Numbered from the stretch's first letter, positions 45,792-55,568 are shown. The stretch is DNA of 64,000 nucleotides from Rickettsiales bacterium (GCA_947456795.1 CANGTI010000002.1:124001-188000), one strand, 5' to 3'. Numbers and translations: made by a program. The notes: generated by a model from the letters alone, not told the origin.

Positions 45792-47425
45792 CTATTAAAC
45801 TTACCTCTTGATCCTTTGTCCTTGTCTTTCGACAATCAGTCTTTTATACCTTAGACCACAAAAAAGGGTGACTCCGCTTATTGCCAACAAAAATCACTAA
45901 ACCGGATTTTTACATTCTTGTTTATTCTAAAATTTGCTAGAAAAAAAGATAAAACTAAAGACAAAAAGATTTAAATCCCTGCAGTATTCTAAAAATCTAG
46001 CAACAAGCTACCGAAAAGATGTGCGGGAATGATCAATAAATTTCATACTAGCCGCACCTAAAATAAAGGCATAGTTCCCTTACTAATCCTGCATAGCCGT
46101 GCAATAAGACTCTAGAACAATATTGCTAACAACAAGCTACAAATACACCAAATGACTATATACTTAGAGCGTTGGGGATCTGCACGAAAGTAATGCAAGA
46201 CCGGCAATACAGTCGCCCAAAAAGCACAATTTAAATTAAAAATCCCACCAAAGATACACAACTAAATAATTAGAGCAAGTTTGTATAGGTCTGCACAAAA
46301 AAGTGCTCAACAAGACCTTAGAAATGTGGCTAAGGGCTCTAATAAGCTACAAAAGGTCAATCAAAACCCCTCCACCAAGCAGGAGTACTGCCCTGCCAAA
46401 TAAGACACACGGCAATACGGTGAAGATAAACATAAGGAACGAAAAGGTCCATCAATGCGGCAGGTGGCACACCCGCGCAAGAAAAAAATACGACTGAGGA
46501 TAAGCTAAGACCAATGCCCAAGAGTATAAACTCACAAGCCCCCCAGACAACACACTATAAAGGCAAACACACCTAAGAAATTTACTAAAGAACAAACGCA
46601 ATTAGGTTGCTTTTAGAAGAGTAATTAAAACCCCAGCACATAGAGTGCTCAAGAAGACTTTGGCAATATTACTAAAACAAGATACAAAGACACAAAAGGT
46701 GCACAACTGTAAACCCGCACAAAAGGGCACAACACCCTGAGCCAAAAGGACCCATGAAATGGGGGTTGCAGGCATCCGAGAATACTTGCCAAAAGTCGAT
46801 CAATTCACAAGCGAACCAGCACACCAAAAGTACTTTAAGACCCTAGCTAACCAATACCTACTAAGGAGCATCTAAATAACTTACCGCAAAGCGCGTACCA
46901 CCCCTCCACCCGCAAGAAAAAGTGCCGCCCTGCACCAACAAGACCTTGTAAATAGAGTAAAACTAAATAACCTTCAGGCACAGTTTGTATAGGCGCGCAT
47001 AAAAGAGCGCTCAACAAGATTTTGAAAATATCACTGAGGACAAACCAAAGAATCCATCAAAAAGGCAATATTAATGCTTAGCAGCGTGTAAAATGCACCA
47101 AAGTACTTTAAAACCTTTGCAATACACTGCTAATGGCAAATCAAAGAATCTATAAAAAAAGCACAATATAAATACCGCGCTTTGGCAAATTTTGGAAGCT
47201 GCAACAAAAAAAAGAAGGATGCAGGCCTTAAGAAAACAGTGCTAAAAGAGGAGTCAGAGCTAACATGAGGCTATGAATGAGAGAAAGATGGCTTGTTGAG
47301 CCACAATAACTCGGTAGAACCTACCTAAAGCAATACAGACACACAAAAGCTGTAGTGGTTTCAACATTCAAAAGCAGGCATTTGAAGCCTAGAAAAAAGG
47401 CAACAAGATGAATGCCAGCGAGACA
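45792..47425. repeat. 1.6-kb gene-free block with degenerate repeats and small hairpins
   Basis: No coding frame is supported and stops are frequent in all frames. On the plus strand the block is A/C-rich and T-poor from about 46.2 kb on, unlike the flanks. Related copies recur. A small stem-loop followed by TCAA(C/G)AAGA occurs at 46293, 46636 and 46995. GTTTGTATAGG occurs at 46279 and 46983, CCCCTCCACC at 46367 and 46901, and AAAGTACTTTAA at 46827 and 47100. ACTAAATAA and (A/T)AAGCTAC strings also repeat. Copies are diverged and not evenly phased, so this is not a CRISPR array or a clean tandem repeat. Confidence 0.55.
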
Positions 47426-47761
47426 TTAAGCAGCAGATGAGCTTTGTCTCTGCAATGCCAACTTTTCCCAGTGCTTAACTTTAGCATCCCATTTTTGGCG
47501 CATCTTGGAGGGAACATCAAAACCTCCCCGAACCAAGAGCTTTAGAACAGAGTCCGTTGGATGAGCACCGCAGTTAAACCAGTAGCTTAGCCTGTCAGCT
47601 TTTAACACAAACCTCTCGGCGTTATCCTTGGCAAGCATTGGATGATAAGTGCCGAGTTTTTCCAAAAATTTACCATCACGCTGCACAGTAGAATCTGTAG
47701 CAACAACAGCATAACAAGGATGACTCTTTCTTCCCGCTCTTCTTAATCTAACTTTGACCAC
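47426..47761 (-). CDS. rpsP: 30S ribosomal protein S16
   Basis: 111 residues beginning MVKVRLRRAGRKSHPCYAVVATDS, close to the family MVKIRLKRxGxKKxPxYRIVV start, and including FLEKLGTYHP and the Trp/Leu-rich segment WFNCGAHPTDSVLKLL. The start codon is GTG at 47761. In most bacteria it leads rpsP-rimM-trmD-rplS; here it lies 20 kb from trmD-rplS and pairs with rpmG instead. Confidence 0.96.
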   Translation of the reverse strand: MVKVRLRRAGRKSHPCYAVVATDSTVQRDGKFLEKLGTYHPMLAKDNAERFVLKADRLSYWFNCGAHPTDSVLKLLVRGGFDVPSKMRQKWDAKVKHWEKLALQRQSSSAA

Positions 47762-47770
47762 AAAAAACCT

Positions 47771-47941
47771 TTACTTAATCTTGGCTTCTTTGAAAATAAC
47801 ATGCTTGCGCACTCGAGGATCATATTTACGAAACTCAAGCTTAGTAGATAGAGTCTTTGGATTCCTTTTTTTTACAAAGAATACCCCAGTGCCTTCACTG
47901 CTTACAAGCTTTACTAAAGTGCTCTTAGCTTTGCGAACCAT
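47771..47941 (-). CDS. rpmG: 50S ribosomal protein L33
   Basis: A 56-residue gene read directly from the sequence: [19 protein letters not shown], then [22 protein letters not shown] and [14 protein letters not shown] before TAA (revcomp 47773-47771). These match the L33 pattern (KLVSSAGTGxFY-TKKN, KLELKKYDPxxRKHVxxKE). The zinc-ribbon cysteines of some L33 forms are absent, as in the Zn-independent type. It ends 9 bp before the rpsP start; the two are likely co-transcribed. Confidence 0.93.
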   Translation of the reverse strand: MVRKAKSTLVKLVSSEGTGVFFVKKRNPKTLSTKLEFRKYDPRVRKHVIFKEAKIK

Positions 47942-48079
47942 GATACATACTATCGACCAAACATAACCACTAAATGTTAGCTAAAACTCCACACAAATCA
48001 AGGTAAAGTTTTAATTTGGAGTGAAAAAAAGAATAAAACTATACTAAAAAGCCAAATCTCGTAAATATCATTCCATGTT

Positions 48080-48925
48080 TTACTTAGTGAGCAATAACTC
48101 TTGCACGTTAGATTTAAAACAATCAGCTACATCCGCAACTATATCCATTCCGAATCTACGCCTTACCCAGGACTCTCTCTTTTTTATGAATTTTACAATA
48201 ACTTTGTCTCCAAAAGTTTTATCTATGAATTCATACAAATTTTGTATCTCATCAACTAAGCCAAGTTTTACTCCTTCAATACCAGTCCAGATTCTACCAT
48301 CAAAAAGATCAATCGAATCATTTTTGTTAAGCTTTTCCCCTCTTCTGTTACGAACATATGCAATAAAAGCTTCGTGAATTTGCCTTTGCATATCCAACAG
48401 GATCTCAACCCTTTCTGGATCTTCTGGCAAAAATGGATCAGAAATAATCTTGTTTCTACCTTGAGTACGTATTCTGCGTTCTATACCAAGCTTTTTTGCA
48501 ATTTCTGTCAAACCAAATGAAGAGCTAATCACCCCAATGCTACCCACAATGGAATTTACAGAAGAAAAAATCTTTTCTCCAGCACAAGCAAGCCAATAGC
48601 CCCCGGATGCTCCTACGTCCTCAATGAAACTGTATACAGGAACTTTTTTCTTTTGAGACAAAGATATGATTCTTGAAGAAATTAACTCTGATTGAACGGG
48701 AGATCCCCCAGGAGAGTTAATAAGCAAACATACGGCATGAAGATTTGGAAAGGCAAAAGCCTGATCTATGCTTTCACTCAATGATTCCAAATTCATGGCA
48801 AACCTGCCATTTTTTGCTATCACACCAGAAAGACTTAAAACTGAAACTAAAGGCTTTTTTTTTAAAAAATTCCAACCAAAACCCTTATTTGGATTTGCAA
48901 TGCAATTTAAATGCTGACTATTCAC
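48080..48925 (-). CDS. sppA: S49 family signal peptide peptidase (SppA/SohB type)
   Basis: Serine protease of the ClpP-like fold that degrades signal peptides or membrane proteins. The catalytic Ser is in EDVGASGGYWLACAGE; INSPGGSP precedes it as in the family. The catalytic Lys is expected near RRIRTQGRNK. The gene has one protease domain, as in alphaproteobacterial short SppA. No ATG fits the start: GTG 48925 (with GGA before it) gives 281 residues, and TTG 48988 gives 302 with a hydrophobic N-terminus that may be a membrane anchor. Confidence 0.88.
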   Translation of the reverse strand: MNSQHLNCIANPNKGFGWNFLKKKPLVSVLSLSGVIAKNGRFAMNLESLSESIDQAFAFPNLHAVCLLINSPGGSPVQSELISSRIISLSQKKKVPVYSFIEDVGASGGYWLACAGEKIFSSVNSIVGSIGVISSSFGLTEIAKKLGIERRIRTQGRNKIISDPFLPEDPERVEILLDMQRQIHEAFIAYVRNRRGEKLNKNDSIDLFDGRIWTGIEGVKLGLVDEIQNLYEFIDKTFGDKVIVKFIKKRESWVRRRFGMDIVADVADCFKSNVQELLLTK

Positions 48926-49035
48926 AAAATTCCTAATAATTAATAATAGACAATGAACTAGCTTAAAAGCTTTCAGATTCAGACTCAAGTATAATTCAGA
49001 TGGAATTTCTAATATAGATAAAAAAAACCTACACT

Positions 49036-50142
49036 TTAGTACTGTTTAAAAAGAAGATGTTTTAGTTCTCCAAAACGTTCTAGCACCATGCCTGTACCTT
49101 GTACCACGGAAAACAAAGGCTCTGTTGCCAAAATAACCGGAAGCTTAGTAGCCTGCCTAAGAACAAGATCTAGATCTCTTATCAAAGAACCTCCCCCAGT
49201 TAAAACAATACCCGTATCTGCTATGTCTGATGCAAGTTCTGGAGGAGTCAATTCAAGAGCATCTTTTACGGCCTTGATAATTTGAGCAGTAGCATCTTCC
49301 AAACTTTGAGCAACTTCAGCAGAAGTTAAAACAATCTCTCTTGGTATACCAGTTAAATAGTCTCTGCCCCTAATTTTCATACTTAAATTTGTTGCACCCT
49401 CCCCAACGTATACCGTGCCTATGGTTTTCTTTACATGCTCTGCCGTCACATCTCCAATAAGTAAATTGTGCTTTTTCTTAATATAAGAAATCACACTCTC
49501 TTCCATATAATCGCCCGCAACCTTGGTAGACCTTGAGTATACTATTCCCCCTAACGATAAAACTGCTACCTCTGTGGTACCTCCACCGATGTCTACTATC
49601 ATAGATCCTATTGCTTCAGTCACTGGCAGACCAGCACCTACCGCAGCTGCCATTGGTTCTTCAATGAGAAATACCTCTCTTGCACCCGCACTGTCACATG
49701 CCTCCTGTATGGCTTTGCGCTCAACAGGAGTTGAACCAGAAGGCACACAAATCAGCACCCTTGGACCTATGAAAGAACGTTTTTCTCTCACGCGATGTAT
49801 GAAGTATCTCAACATAGCCTCAGCCGCAGTAAAATCTGCAATTACGCCGTCCTTTAGAGGTCTTTTGGCAACAATGCCAGCAGGAGTCCTACCTAGCATT
49901 TTTTTTGCTTCATGCCCAAAGGTATAAAAATTTTTCTGTCCGTCAGTAAATTTTGCAACCACCGAAGGTTCATTCAAAACTATCCCTCTACCCTTTAAGT
50001 ATACCAAGGTATTTGCAGTGCCTAGATCTATTGCTATATCGCTTGATAAATCTGCAAAAGCTGACAGAAAAAAGTCAGAGCCCAGACTTAACATTCTACC
50101 GAACCAGCCTCTTTCATTTATACTTAACTTATGATTTGCCAT
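49036..50142 (-). CDS. mreB: Rod-shape-determining protein MreB
   Basis: Bacterial actin that organises cell-wall synthesis. The actin-fold motifs are present: phosphate 1 SSDIAIDLGTANTLVY near residues 32-47, phosphate 2 GSMIVDIGGGTTEVAV near 180, and adenosine motif GIVLTGGGSLI near 310. 368 residues, about 20 longer than usual at the N-terminus because of the early ATG (an ATG at codon 14 is an alternative). mreC and mreD are not adjacent. Confidence 0.96.
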   Translation of the reverse strand: MANHKLSINERGWFGRMLSLGSDFFLSAFADLSSDIAIDLGTANTLVYLKGRGIVLNEPSVVAKFTDGQKNFYTFGHEAKKMLGRTPAGIVAKRPLKDGVIADFTAAEAMLRYFIHRVREKRSFIGPRVLICVPSGSTPVERKAIQEACDSAGAREVFLIEEPMAAAVGAGLPVTEAIGSMIVDIGGGTTEVAVLSLGGIVYSRSTKVAGDYMEESVISYIKKKHNLLIGDVTAEHVKKTIGTVYVGEGATNLSMKIRGRDYLTGIPREIVLTSAEVAQSLEDATAQIIKAVKDALELTPPELASDIADTGIVLTGGGSLIRDLDLVLRQATKLPVILATEPLFSVVQGTGMVLERFGELKHLLFKQY

Positions 50143-50272
50143 AATGATTGGAATGAACTAAATAACATTTAAAAACCTTTGACTAGAGCTCTAGTTGATT
50201 ATTCTGATTTAGCATTACACTCTTAGTTGTAAAATTGCAAAAGAAATAGTTTATAAATTAACTTTATAACAT

Positions 50273-50998
50273 TCAATTTGGCATACTCCGTTGCCTTTTG
50301 TGCACATAGCTTTTATCCACAAAGATGATAGAAATGCGCATGTTAATTGGAGCTAAAGGATGCTCTTTATCAATTAAATCCCTATCCCCATTGCCAGTAA
50401 CCTTAATAATTTGATCATTGCGAGCATATTTTTCCAAATAACGCCTTACAATATTAGCGCGACAAAAGGAAAGATTCCAACAATCGGCACTCCGTGCACT
50501 TGAGCAAGCATGACCTTCAACCACTACGTAATCCTTTTGATTTTTAAGAATCTGTTTGCCAAAGCTATTTATAAGATTTACGGCCCAAGGTTGTAAATTT
50601 GCTGTAGAAGAAACAAAAAGAGAGCGATTATAAGTGTCAAACAAATCTACAACTACGCCGTTATGCCAATAGACACAAAAATTATCTGCAAACTCTTTTG
50701 GGATTTCGCTGTCCTTAACGCTTTGGAGAACGCTAGAAAGCCTTTCTTTTTCCTCTGAAGACAAACCCTTAGCAGAAAAAATATCCTTTTCCTGATCAAG
50801 GATAGATTTTTGCTTTACCATTTCTTTGACAAAATCAACTTTTTGACTCGGAGCATTTTCACCAAAATATTCAGATATACCTTGCAAGTCAGACTCAGGA
50901 ACTGCTCCTACAAGCCACAACATCAAAAAAAGCACCATCAATGCCGTAATAAAGTCTGCATAAGCAATTTTCCACGTGCCTTGTATCTTGCGAGCCAT
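50273..50998 (-). CDS. motB: Flagellar motor stator protein MotB
   Basis: Stator subunit anchored to peptidoglycan. The single membrane segment carries the proton-binding Asp in WKIAYADFITALMVLFLMLWLVG (Asp 15). A plug/linker region and the C-terminal OmpA-like domain follow (VVVEGHACSSARSADCWNLSFCRANIVRRYLEK). 241 residues is short compared with E. coli MotB (308). It directly follows motA (14 bp). Confidence 0.92.
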   Translation of the reverse strand: MARKIQGTWKIAYADFITALMVLFLMLWLVGAVPESDLQGISEYFGENAPSQKVDFVKEMVKQKSILDQEKDIFSAKGLSSEEKERLSSVLQSVKDSEIPKEFADNFCVYWHNGVVVDLFDTYNRSLFVSSTANLQPWAVNLINSFGKQILKNQKDYVVVEGHACSSARSADCWNLSFCRANIVRRYLEKYARNDQIIKVTGNGDRDLIDKEHPLAPINMRISIIFVDKSYVHKRQRSMPN

Positions 50999-51012
50999 AA
51001 AAGTGGTGGTTT

Positions 51013-51879
51013 TTAAGTTATTTTCAAAGAGTTTTCACGAATAAATTTTTCCGTCTCTTGAAAACTAGGTCTACACTTGTCCGGAATTGCTTCTCTGACA
51101 ACCTCTACTATCACAACAGGAGAATGACCATTTAAATAAGAAAGCATCCCAATTCTAAGACAATTGAGAAAATCCACTCTATGTTGCATTCTACTCATAA
51201 TAAAATGCCCAACAGGAGAAACCAGAACATATGACAGTAATATTCCACAAAAAGTACCAACCAATGCAGCAGCAATCTTTTTACCTAAAACCTGAGGAGG
51301 CTCTCCTATACTTTTCATAGAAACTATCACTCCAAGCACTGCTGCAACTATACCCAATGCTGGTAAGCTGTCCCCTAGTTGCAAAAAGAAATTTCCATAC
51401 GCACCATTTTCTTCATCATGAGATTTAATCTGTTTTTTCATAACAGTGTCTAAGACATCTGGATGAGACATACCAAATGTTATTAATCTAAGACAGTCAC
51501 ACATAAAATCTAAACCCTTAGGGTCATGCAACAAAAACGGAGCACTCTGAAATACCACACTATCAACAGGACTGTTAATATGTTTATCTATTTCCACCAC
51601 ACCCTTGGCTTTAACAAGCCTAAAGATGTTAAAAAAGAATAAAAGCACTTCCAAATAATCTTTTCGTACAGGAATTTCAATTTTAAAAAGATATTTTAAA
51701 GAGTAAAAAGATCCAACGACCACCCGCCAAGGAGCAGTAAAAATAGCAGCACCTATTGCCGAACCAAAGATTATAAGAAATTCCCAAGGCTGAAACAATA
51801 ACCTCAACTCTCCACCACAGCCTAAATACCCTACAAACATCGAACCAAAAGCCAAAAACAGCCCAGCTAAAATGACCAT
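51013..51879 (-). CDS. motA: Flagellar motor stator protein MotA
   Basis: Proton channel partner of MotB with four membrane segments. Landmarks: the first membrane region (LAGLFLAFGSMFVGYLGCGG), the charged cytoplasmic loop, and the conserved LGDSLPALGIVAAVLGVIVSMKSIGEPPQVLGKKIAAALVGTFCGI before segments 3 and 4. 288 residues, the usual length. It lies 8 bp downstream of tadA on the same strand. Confidence 0.95.
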   Translation of the reverse strand: MVILAGLFLAFGSMFVGYLGCGGELRLLFQPWEFLIIFGSAIGAAIFTAPWRVVVGSFYSLKYLFKIEIPVRKDYLEVLLFFFNIFRLVKAKGVVEIDKHINSPVDSVVFQSAPFLLHDPKGLDFMCDCLRLITFGMSHPDVLDTVMKKQIKSHDEENGAYGNFFLQLGDSLPALGIVAAVLGVIVSMKSIGEPPQVLGKKIAAALVGTFCGILLSYVLVSPVGHFIMSRMQHRVDFLNCLRIGMLSYLNGHSPVVIVEVVREAIPDKCRPSFQETEKFIRENSLKIT

Positions 51880-51887
51880 AATACTTA

Positions 51888-52358
51888 CTAATTTAATTTT
51901 CTAAGATTTTGAAAAAAAACACTCATCAACTCTCGAGATTCATTCGCACACAATGATGCATAAATAATGTCAGGTTTTTTGTAACTAGCTTGCGCCCTTT
52001 GAAAAAAACTTATGTCACTCTCAACAGCACCATACTTATCATCGCTTGCGCCATAAAACAACTTTTCAATACGAGAAAGAGAAATAGAGGCAGCACACAT
52101 GCAACAAGGCTCTAAAGTGGTATATAAAGCACATTTGTAAAGGTATTTGCTTTGTAGAAAGCGACAAGCCTTTGAGATTGCAATCATCTCTGCATGCATC
52201 AAAGGGTTCTTGTATGTTTCTACCAAATTATGAGCTTTGGCTATCACGCGTCCATCAAAAACAACAACACTACCCACAGGAATTTCTCCCAAATCAAATG
52301 CTATTTTTGCTTGCTCTAAAGCCATTCTCATAAAAAAGTCAGACTTACCTATACCCAT
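51888..52358 (-). CDS. tadA: tRNA-specific adenosine deaminase TadA
   Basis: Zinc deaminase of 156 residues that converts A34 of tRNA-Arg(ACG) to inosine; that tRNA is encoded at 56.7 kb. The zinc ligands are in HAEMIAI (His, with catalytic Glu) and TTLEPCCMCAASI (two Cys). Length and the C-terminal helix are typical. It precedes motA-motB. Confidence 0.95.
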   Translation of the reverse strand: MGIGKSDFFMRMALEQAKIAFDLGEIPVGSVVVFDGRVIAKAHNLVETYKNPLMHAEMIAISKACRFLQSKYLYKCALYTTLEPCCMCAASISLSRIEKLFYGASDDKYGAVESDISFFQRAQASYKKPDIIYASLCANESRELMSVFFQNLRKLN

Positions 52359-52488
52359 TATGTAAGATGTATGAAAAAATAATCTAAAATCTTAAATCAG
52401 ATTGACCAAACAGCATAACCAAAGATTGCAGATAACGTCAAAAGTGTAACCTTTTTGCAGTAAAAAAGCCAAACAAATAAAGTACTGT

Positions 52489-52731
52489 TCAAGCCTCCGA
52501 CTTCATCTCCTCAGTAGCAACCCTACCTTCTGATGTACCAACTACTTTTTCAATTCTAAGACGAGCCAGTTCCAATTTTTTTTCGCAATGATTACGAAGT
52601 TGTGCAGCCCTTTCGAAAGCAGAAACGGCATTTTCTAATGGCTCCTCTCCCATATCGATGCGATTTAATATGTTTTCCAATTCTTTCATGGCATCCTCAA
52701 ATGACATGGCAGATATATCTTTTTGCTTCAT
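52489..52731 (-). CDS. xseB: Exodeoxyribonuclease VII small subunit
   Basis: 80 residues with the XseB coiled-coil pattern: MSFEDAMKELENILNRIDMGEEPLENAVSAFERAAQLRNHCEKKL, matching SFEEALxELExIVxxLExGxLxLEESLxxYERGxxLxxxCxxxL. It binds XseA; xseA is not in the window. The frame starts at ATG 52731; an internal ATG eight codons on gives the most family-like start. Confidence 0.92.
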   Translation of the reverse strand: MKQKDISAMSFEDAMKELENILNRIDMGEEPLENAVSAFERAAQLRNHCEKKLELARLRIEKVVGTSEGRVATEEMKSEA

Positions 52732-52818
52732 GGTTAATCCTTTTGTCTAATCAAATAAAAGTTTGCAACTTATTGGCTCTAGAGTAAAAACTCCTTACCA
52801 CTCAAATCAATTCAAACA

Positions 52819-54063
52819 ATGCAAGAAAACAAAAATTTAAGACTTTCGATTCTGTTTTGCAACATTATCACACATTACGATACAACGATATACGCCCTTT
52901 TAATCCCTACAATAGCGCCTCTGTTTTTTGATAATCAGACACCAATGCTTGCAATAATCAAGGGATATGCAGGACTTTTACTGGGAATCATCTCAAGACC
53001 ACTTGGAATTTTATACTTTGCAAAGCTTGAAAACATTAATGGATATGTCCATGCATTTGCAAAATCTGCACTAGGAATCACCTTAACCACATGCGCAATA
53101 GTCATTTTACCAACTCAAGACAAATTCAGCATAATTGCTCCGATAGCTTTACTATCAATCAGATCCTTACAATCATTTTTCTCAGCAGGAGAAAATAATT
53201 TGGCTAAAATATATATAATGAGCAATAAAGATTGTGCCAATTACGAACACTATGCGGCTCAATACGAGATTTCGTGTTTAACGGGTATAACGCTAGCTTT
53301 CATATCCGCATATTTTTGTTCCAAGCAACCAAATTTTTGGCGTTTTGCGTTTTTATTCCCTTGCCTGGGAATTATATTATCAACAATAATCAGATTCCAA
53401 TTTAGTAAGGCTTTACAAGATTCAAAACCAAGTCAGGTTGCTATCAACTCTACAAAAAAGCTCCTTACAATAATCAAATCAAATAAAAAAGTGTTGCTAC
53501 AAATCTCTGTTCTGCACGGCTTTAACTATTTTACTTACTCGCTTGTATTCATCTTCACTAACGTTTTTATACCTACCGTGGATCCCCATATCACTTACAA
53601 GCAAATGCTAAGTCTTAATATTCCTTTTTTAGGTTTAGATATATTTGTCTTACTGGCGCTTTATTATTCTAAGATACTAAATACAAGATTCAGGATAGTA
53701 GTATTCTTACCCCCGTTGCTGGCAATATTGATATTTGTCACATTTTGTCAGACTGGAACTCGTCTCTATCTATGCGCAAACGTACTGAGAGGCATTACAG
53801 TAATTATCGGAGTAATATGTTCAATTGCTTTTGCAGGCGTCATTTTTAGCGCTAGCAAAAAAGTTTCTAAAGATAGTTATATACTGTATGGAATACTTTA
53901 TTGCATTGGAAGTGACCTATTGGGAAGATCCTTACCAGCCATTGGACTTTTTTTAACTCATTACCTACAAAGCCTTTGGCCTGCAGTGTTATTTTGCATT
54001 TGCATATGTACATACACAAGCTTGTGCTATAGCGCATTGCAAAAGTTCATCCAAAAAGACTAA
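52819..54063 (+). CDS. MFS transporter (ProP/MHS-like)
   Basis: 414-residue carrier with about twelve membrane segments. The N-terminal pattern NIITHYDTTIYALLIPTIAPLFF and the LLGIISRPLGILYFAKLE loop match the metabolite:H+ symporter branch that includes proline/betaine ProP proteins, abundant in Rickettsiales. The substrate is unknown; loops are short and several charged signature residues are changed. It is a single gene, divergent from xseB by about 90 bp. Confidence 0.8.
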   Translation: MQENKNLRLSILFCNIITHYDTTIYALLIPTIAPLFFDNQTPMLAIIKGYAGLLLGIISRPLGILYFAKLENINGYVHAFAKSALGITLTTCAIVILPTQDKFSIIAPIALLSIRSLQSFFSAGENNLAKIYIMSNKDCANYEHYAAQYEISCLTGITLAFISAYFCSKQPNFWRFAFLFPCLGIILSTIIRFQFSKALQDSKPSQVAINSTKKLLTIIKSNKKVLLQISVLHGFNYFTYSLVFIFTNVFIPTVDPHITYKQMLSLNIPFLGLDIFVLLALYYSKILNTRFRIVVFLPPLLAILIFVTFCQTGTRLYLCANVLRGITVIIGVICSIAFAGVIFSASKKVSKDSYILYGILYCIGSDLLGRSLPAIGLFLTHYLQSLWPAVLFCICICTYTSLCYSALQKFIQKD

Positions 54064-54080
54064 CACAATTCTCAAAAAGA

Positions 54081-54686
54081 TTATCTCTTGCAATCAATAT
54101 TGTCATTTTTGCAAACAAGCCTTTTATAAACAAATTCCTTGAGCAATTGAATTGGCTTTAAGCAGAGATTGTAAGTCAAGATCGCAACAGCCCTAGTAAT
54201 TGGCGCAAGCAAAATTCCCCAGACAATATCAAATACGTAATGACACCTTAGAGAAAGAAGGACGACAGAGTTAATAGTGATTAATAAACACATTACAACA
54301 ACCATTAATTTGGAAAAATATCGGTAAAAATGACAAAACAAAGTGCACGCAAGACCAGAGTGAGCACTTGGAAAGGAGGTCAAATCATTTGCATTATTTG
54401 GCCTAGGGCAGGCAAAAAATGTTTTTGCTGACAAATAAACAATCACAAATGTGAAAAACACAAATCCTAATTTAGAGAAAAAATCAAACACATCGTTGTA
54501 AACCTTATATTTGTCTTGTCCTTTGTAAGTAAAAACAATCAGTGCCCAGATAACTGCTGCAACGCTATACACTATGACGAACAATTCTCCTGAAAAAAGA
54601 AAGGAAAAATAATAACAAAATCTTGCAAATATGGCATTTTGAGCAAATTCAGAACACAATTTTTCAATCAAAAGAATGTAGTACAT
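54081..54686 (-). CDS. PAP2-family membrane phosphatase
   Basis: 201 residues with five to six membrane segments and the three PAP2 motifs: K-x6-RP as KTFFACPRP (near residues 88-96), SFPSAHSG (near 102-110) and SLRCHYVFDIVWG (near 145-158), carrying the catalytic His pair. It is likely to act on undecaprenyl-PP, phosphatidate or lipid A; the substrate cannot be settled from sequence. Confidence 0.88.
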   Translation of the reverse strand: MYYILLIEKLCSEFAQNAIFARFCYYFSFLFSGELFVIVYSVAAVIWALIVFTYKGQDKYKVYNDVFDFFSKLGFVFFTFVIVYLSAKTFFACPRPNNANDLTSFPSAHSGLACTLFCHFYRYFSKLMVVVMCLLITINSVVLLSLRCHYVFDIVWGILLAPITRAVAILTYNLCLKPIQLLKEFVYKRLVCKNDNIDCKR

Positions 54687-54757
54687 TGTTCAGGGAATAA
54701 TTTTTTAACAGTCTTGCAAATATCAATCGCTTATGCGATGGATGGATCTTTGCGGTT

Positions 54758-55483
54758 TTACCATATGTGAGCAACCTCAGCTATAGCAGAAACAAATTGC
54801 AGTACAATAGATTGCAAAGTAAGAGAGAATACAAAAAGCATCACCAAAGTTTGAGCGGGCGTTAGAACTAAAAAAGACTGAAAAGAGGGTATTAATCTAG
54901 AAAGCAACCCTCCTCCAATTATCAGTGTTATATTTGTTATGATAAAAGGCGAAGAAAGCTTAAAAGCAACTACGAAACTTTTACTCACGATTGAAGCCAT
55001 GATATTTGCAGCATCTCCTAAATTTGGTACCTGCCCAAATGTCATAGTTTTGTAACTATCTATTATGCTTTTTATAAAGACGTGAGAAACTCCAGTGTCA
55101 AAAATGCCAAATATCGTTATAAGGAAAAGAAAATTATAGAAAATGGCACTTTGCTCTGGAGTACTTAAACCAAAAGAATAAGCATGAGAAAGGCCCACTT
55201 GTAAAGAGATCAAAGTTGCAATTACACTAAGCGCTTCAAAGAAAATTTTTGTCAGCAATCCAATAAAACATCCGAGAAGAAATTCTATCAAAAAATCTGC
55301 AGCAAAGTCCAAAATTGCAATATTAGCGTAAGGAAATGCAACCAAGCTCAAAATTAAAGACAGCCCAATGCGTAATTTTATCGGTACAAATTGCACGCCA
55401 AAACCAGGAATAAAAAGCAATACTCCAGAAAGACGAGCAAAAATTACACCAAATTTTTGCAGATTTGGTAAAAAATCTTCCAA
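54758..55483 (-). CDS. fliR: Flagellar biosynthesis protein FliR
   Basis: Polytopic component of the flagellar type III export gate, 241 residues with about six membrane segments. The start (FGVIFARLSGVLLFIPGFGVQFVPIKLRIGLSLILSL) and SLQVGLSHAYSFG ... QSAIFYNFLFLITI match FliR. The start codon appears to be TTG at 55483. fliP, fliQ and flhB/flhA are not adjacent; the cluster is broken up compared with free-living relatives. Confidence 0.92.
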   Translation of the reverse strand: MEDFLPNLQKFGVIFARLSGVLLFIPGFGVQFVPIKLRIGLSLILSLVAFPYANIAILDFAADFLIEFLLGCFIGLLTKIFFEALSVIATLISLQVGLSHAYSFGLSTPEQSAIFYNFLFLITIFGIFDTGVSHVFIKSIIDSYKTMTFGQVPNLGDAANIMASIVSKSFVVAFKLSSPFIITNITLIIGGGLLSRLIPSFQSFLVLTPAQTLVMLFVFSLTLQSIVLQFVSAIAEVAHIW

Positions 55484-55568
55484 TATAGTGACCGCGCAAA
55501 AGGATGAAAATTACTAAAAGCCCACTTTAATCAAAACAAAAACCCACGAACAGGGGCTCGCATGACCT

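Noticed and set aside
46303-46497. 64-codon plus-strand frame inside the repeat block
   Set aside because: Basic, low-complexity peptide starting inside a stem-loop; no family and no conservation between repeat copies.
45792-47425. CRISPR array
   Set aside because: Repeats are diverged, of several kinds and unevenly spaced; no identical 25-40 nt repeat with unique spacers, and no cas gene.
50313-50321. TTATCCACA, a perfect DnaA box
   Set aside because: Single copy inside motB, without a cluster or AT-rich unwinding region, so not evidence for oriC.
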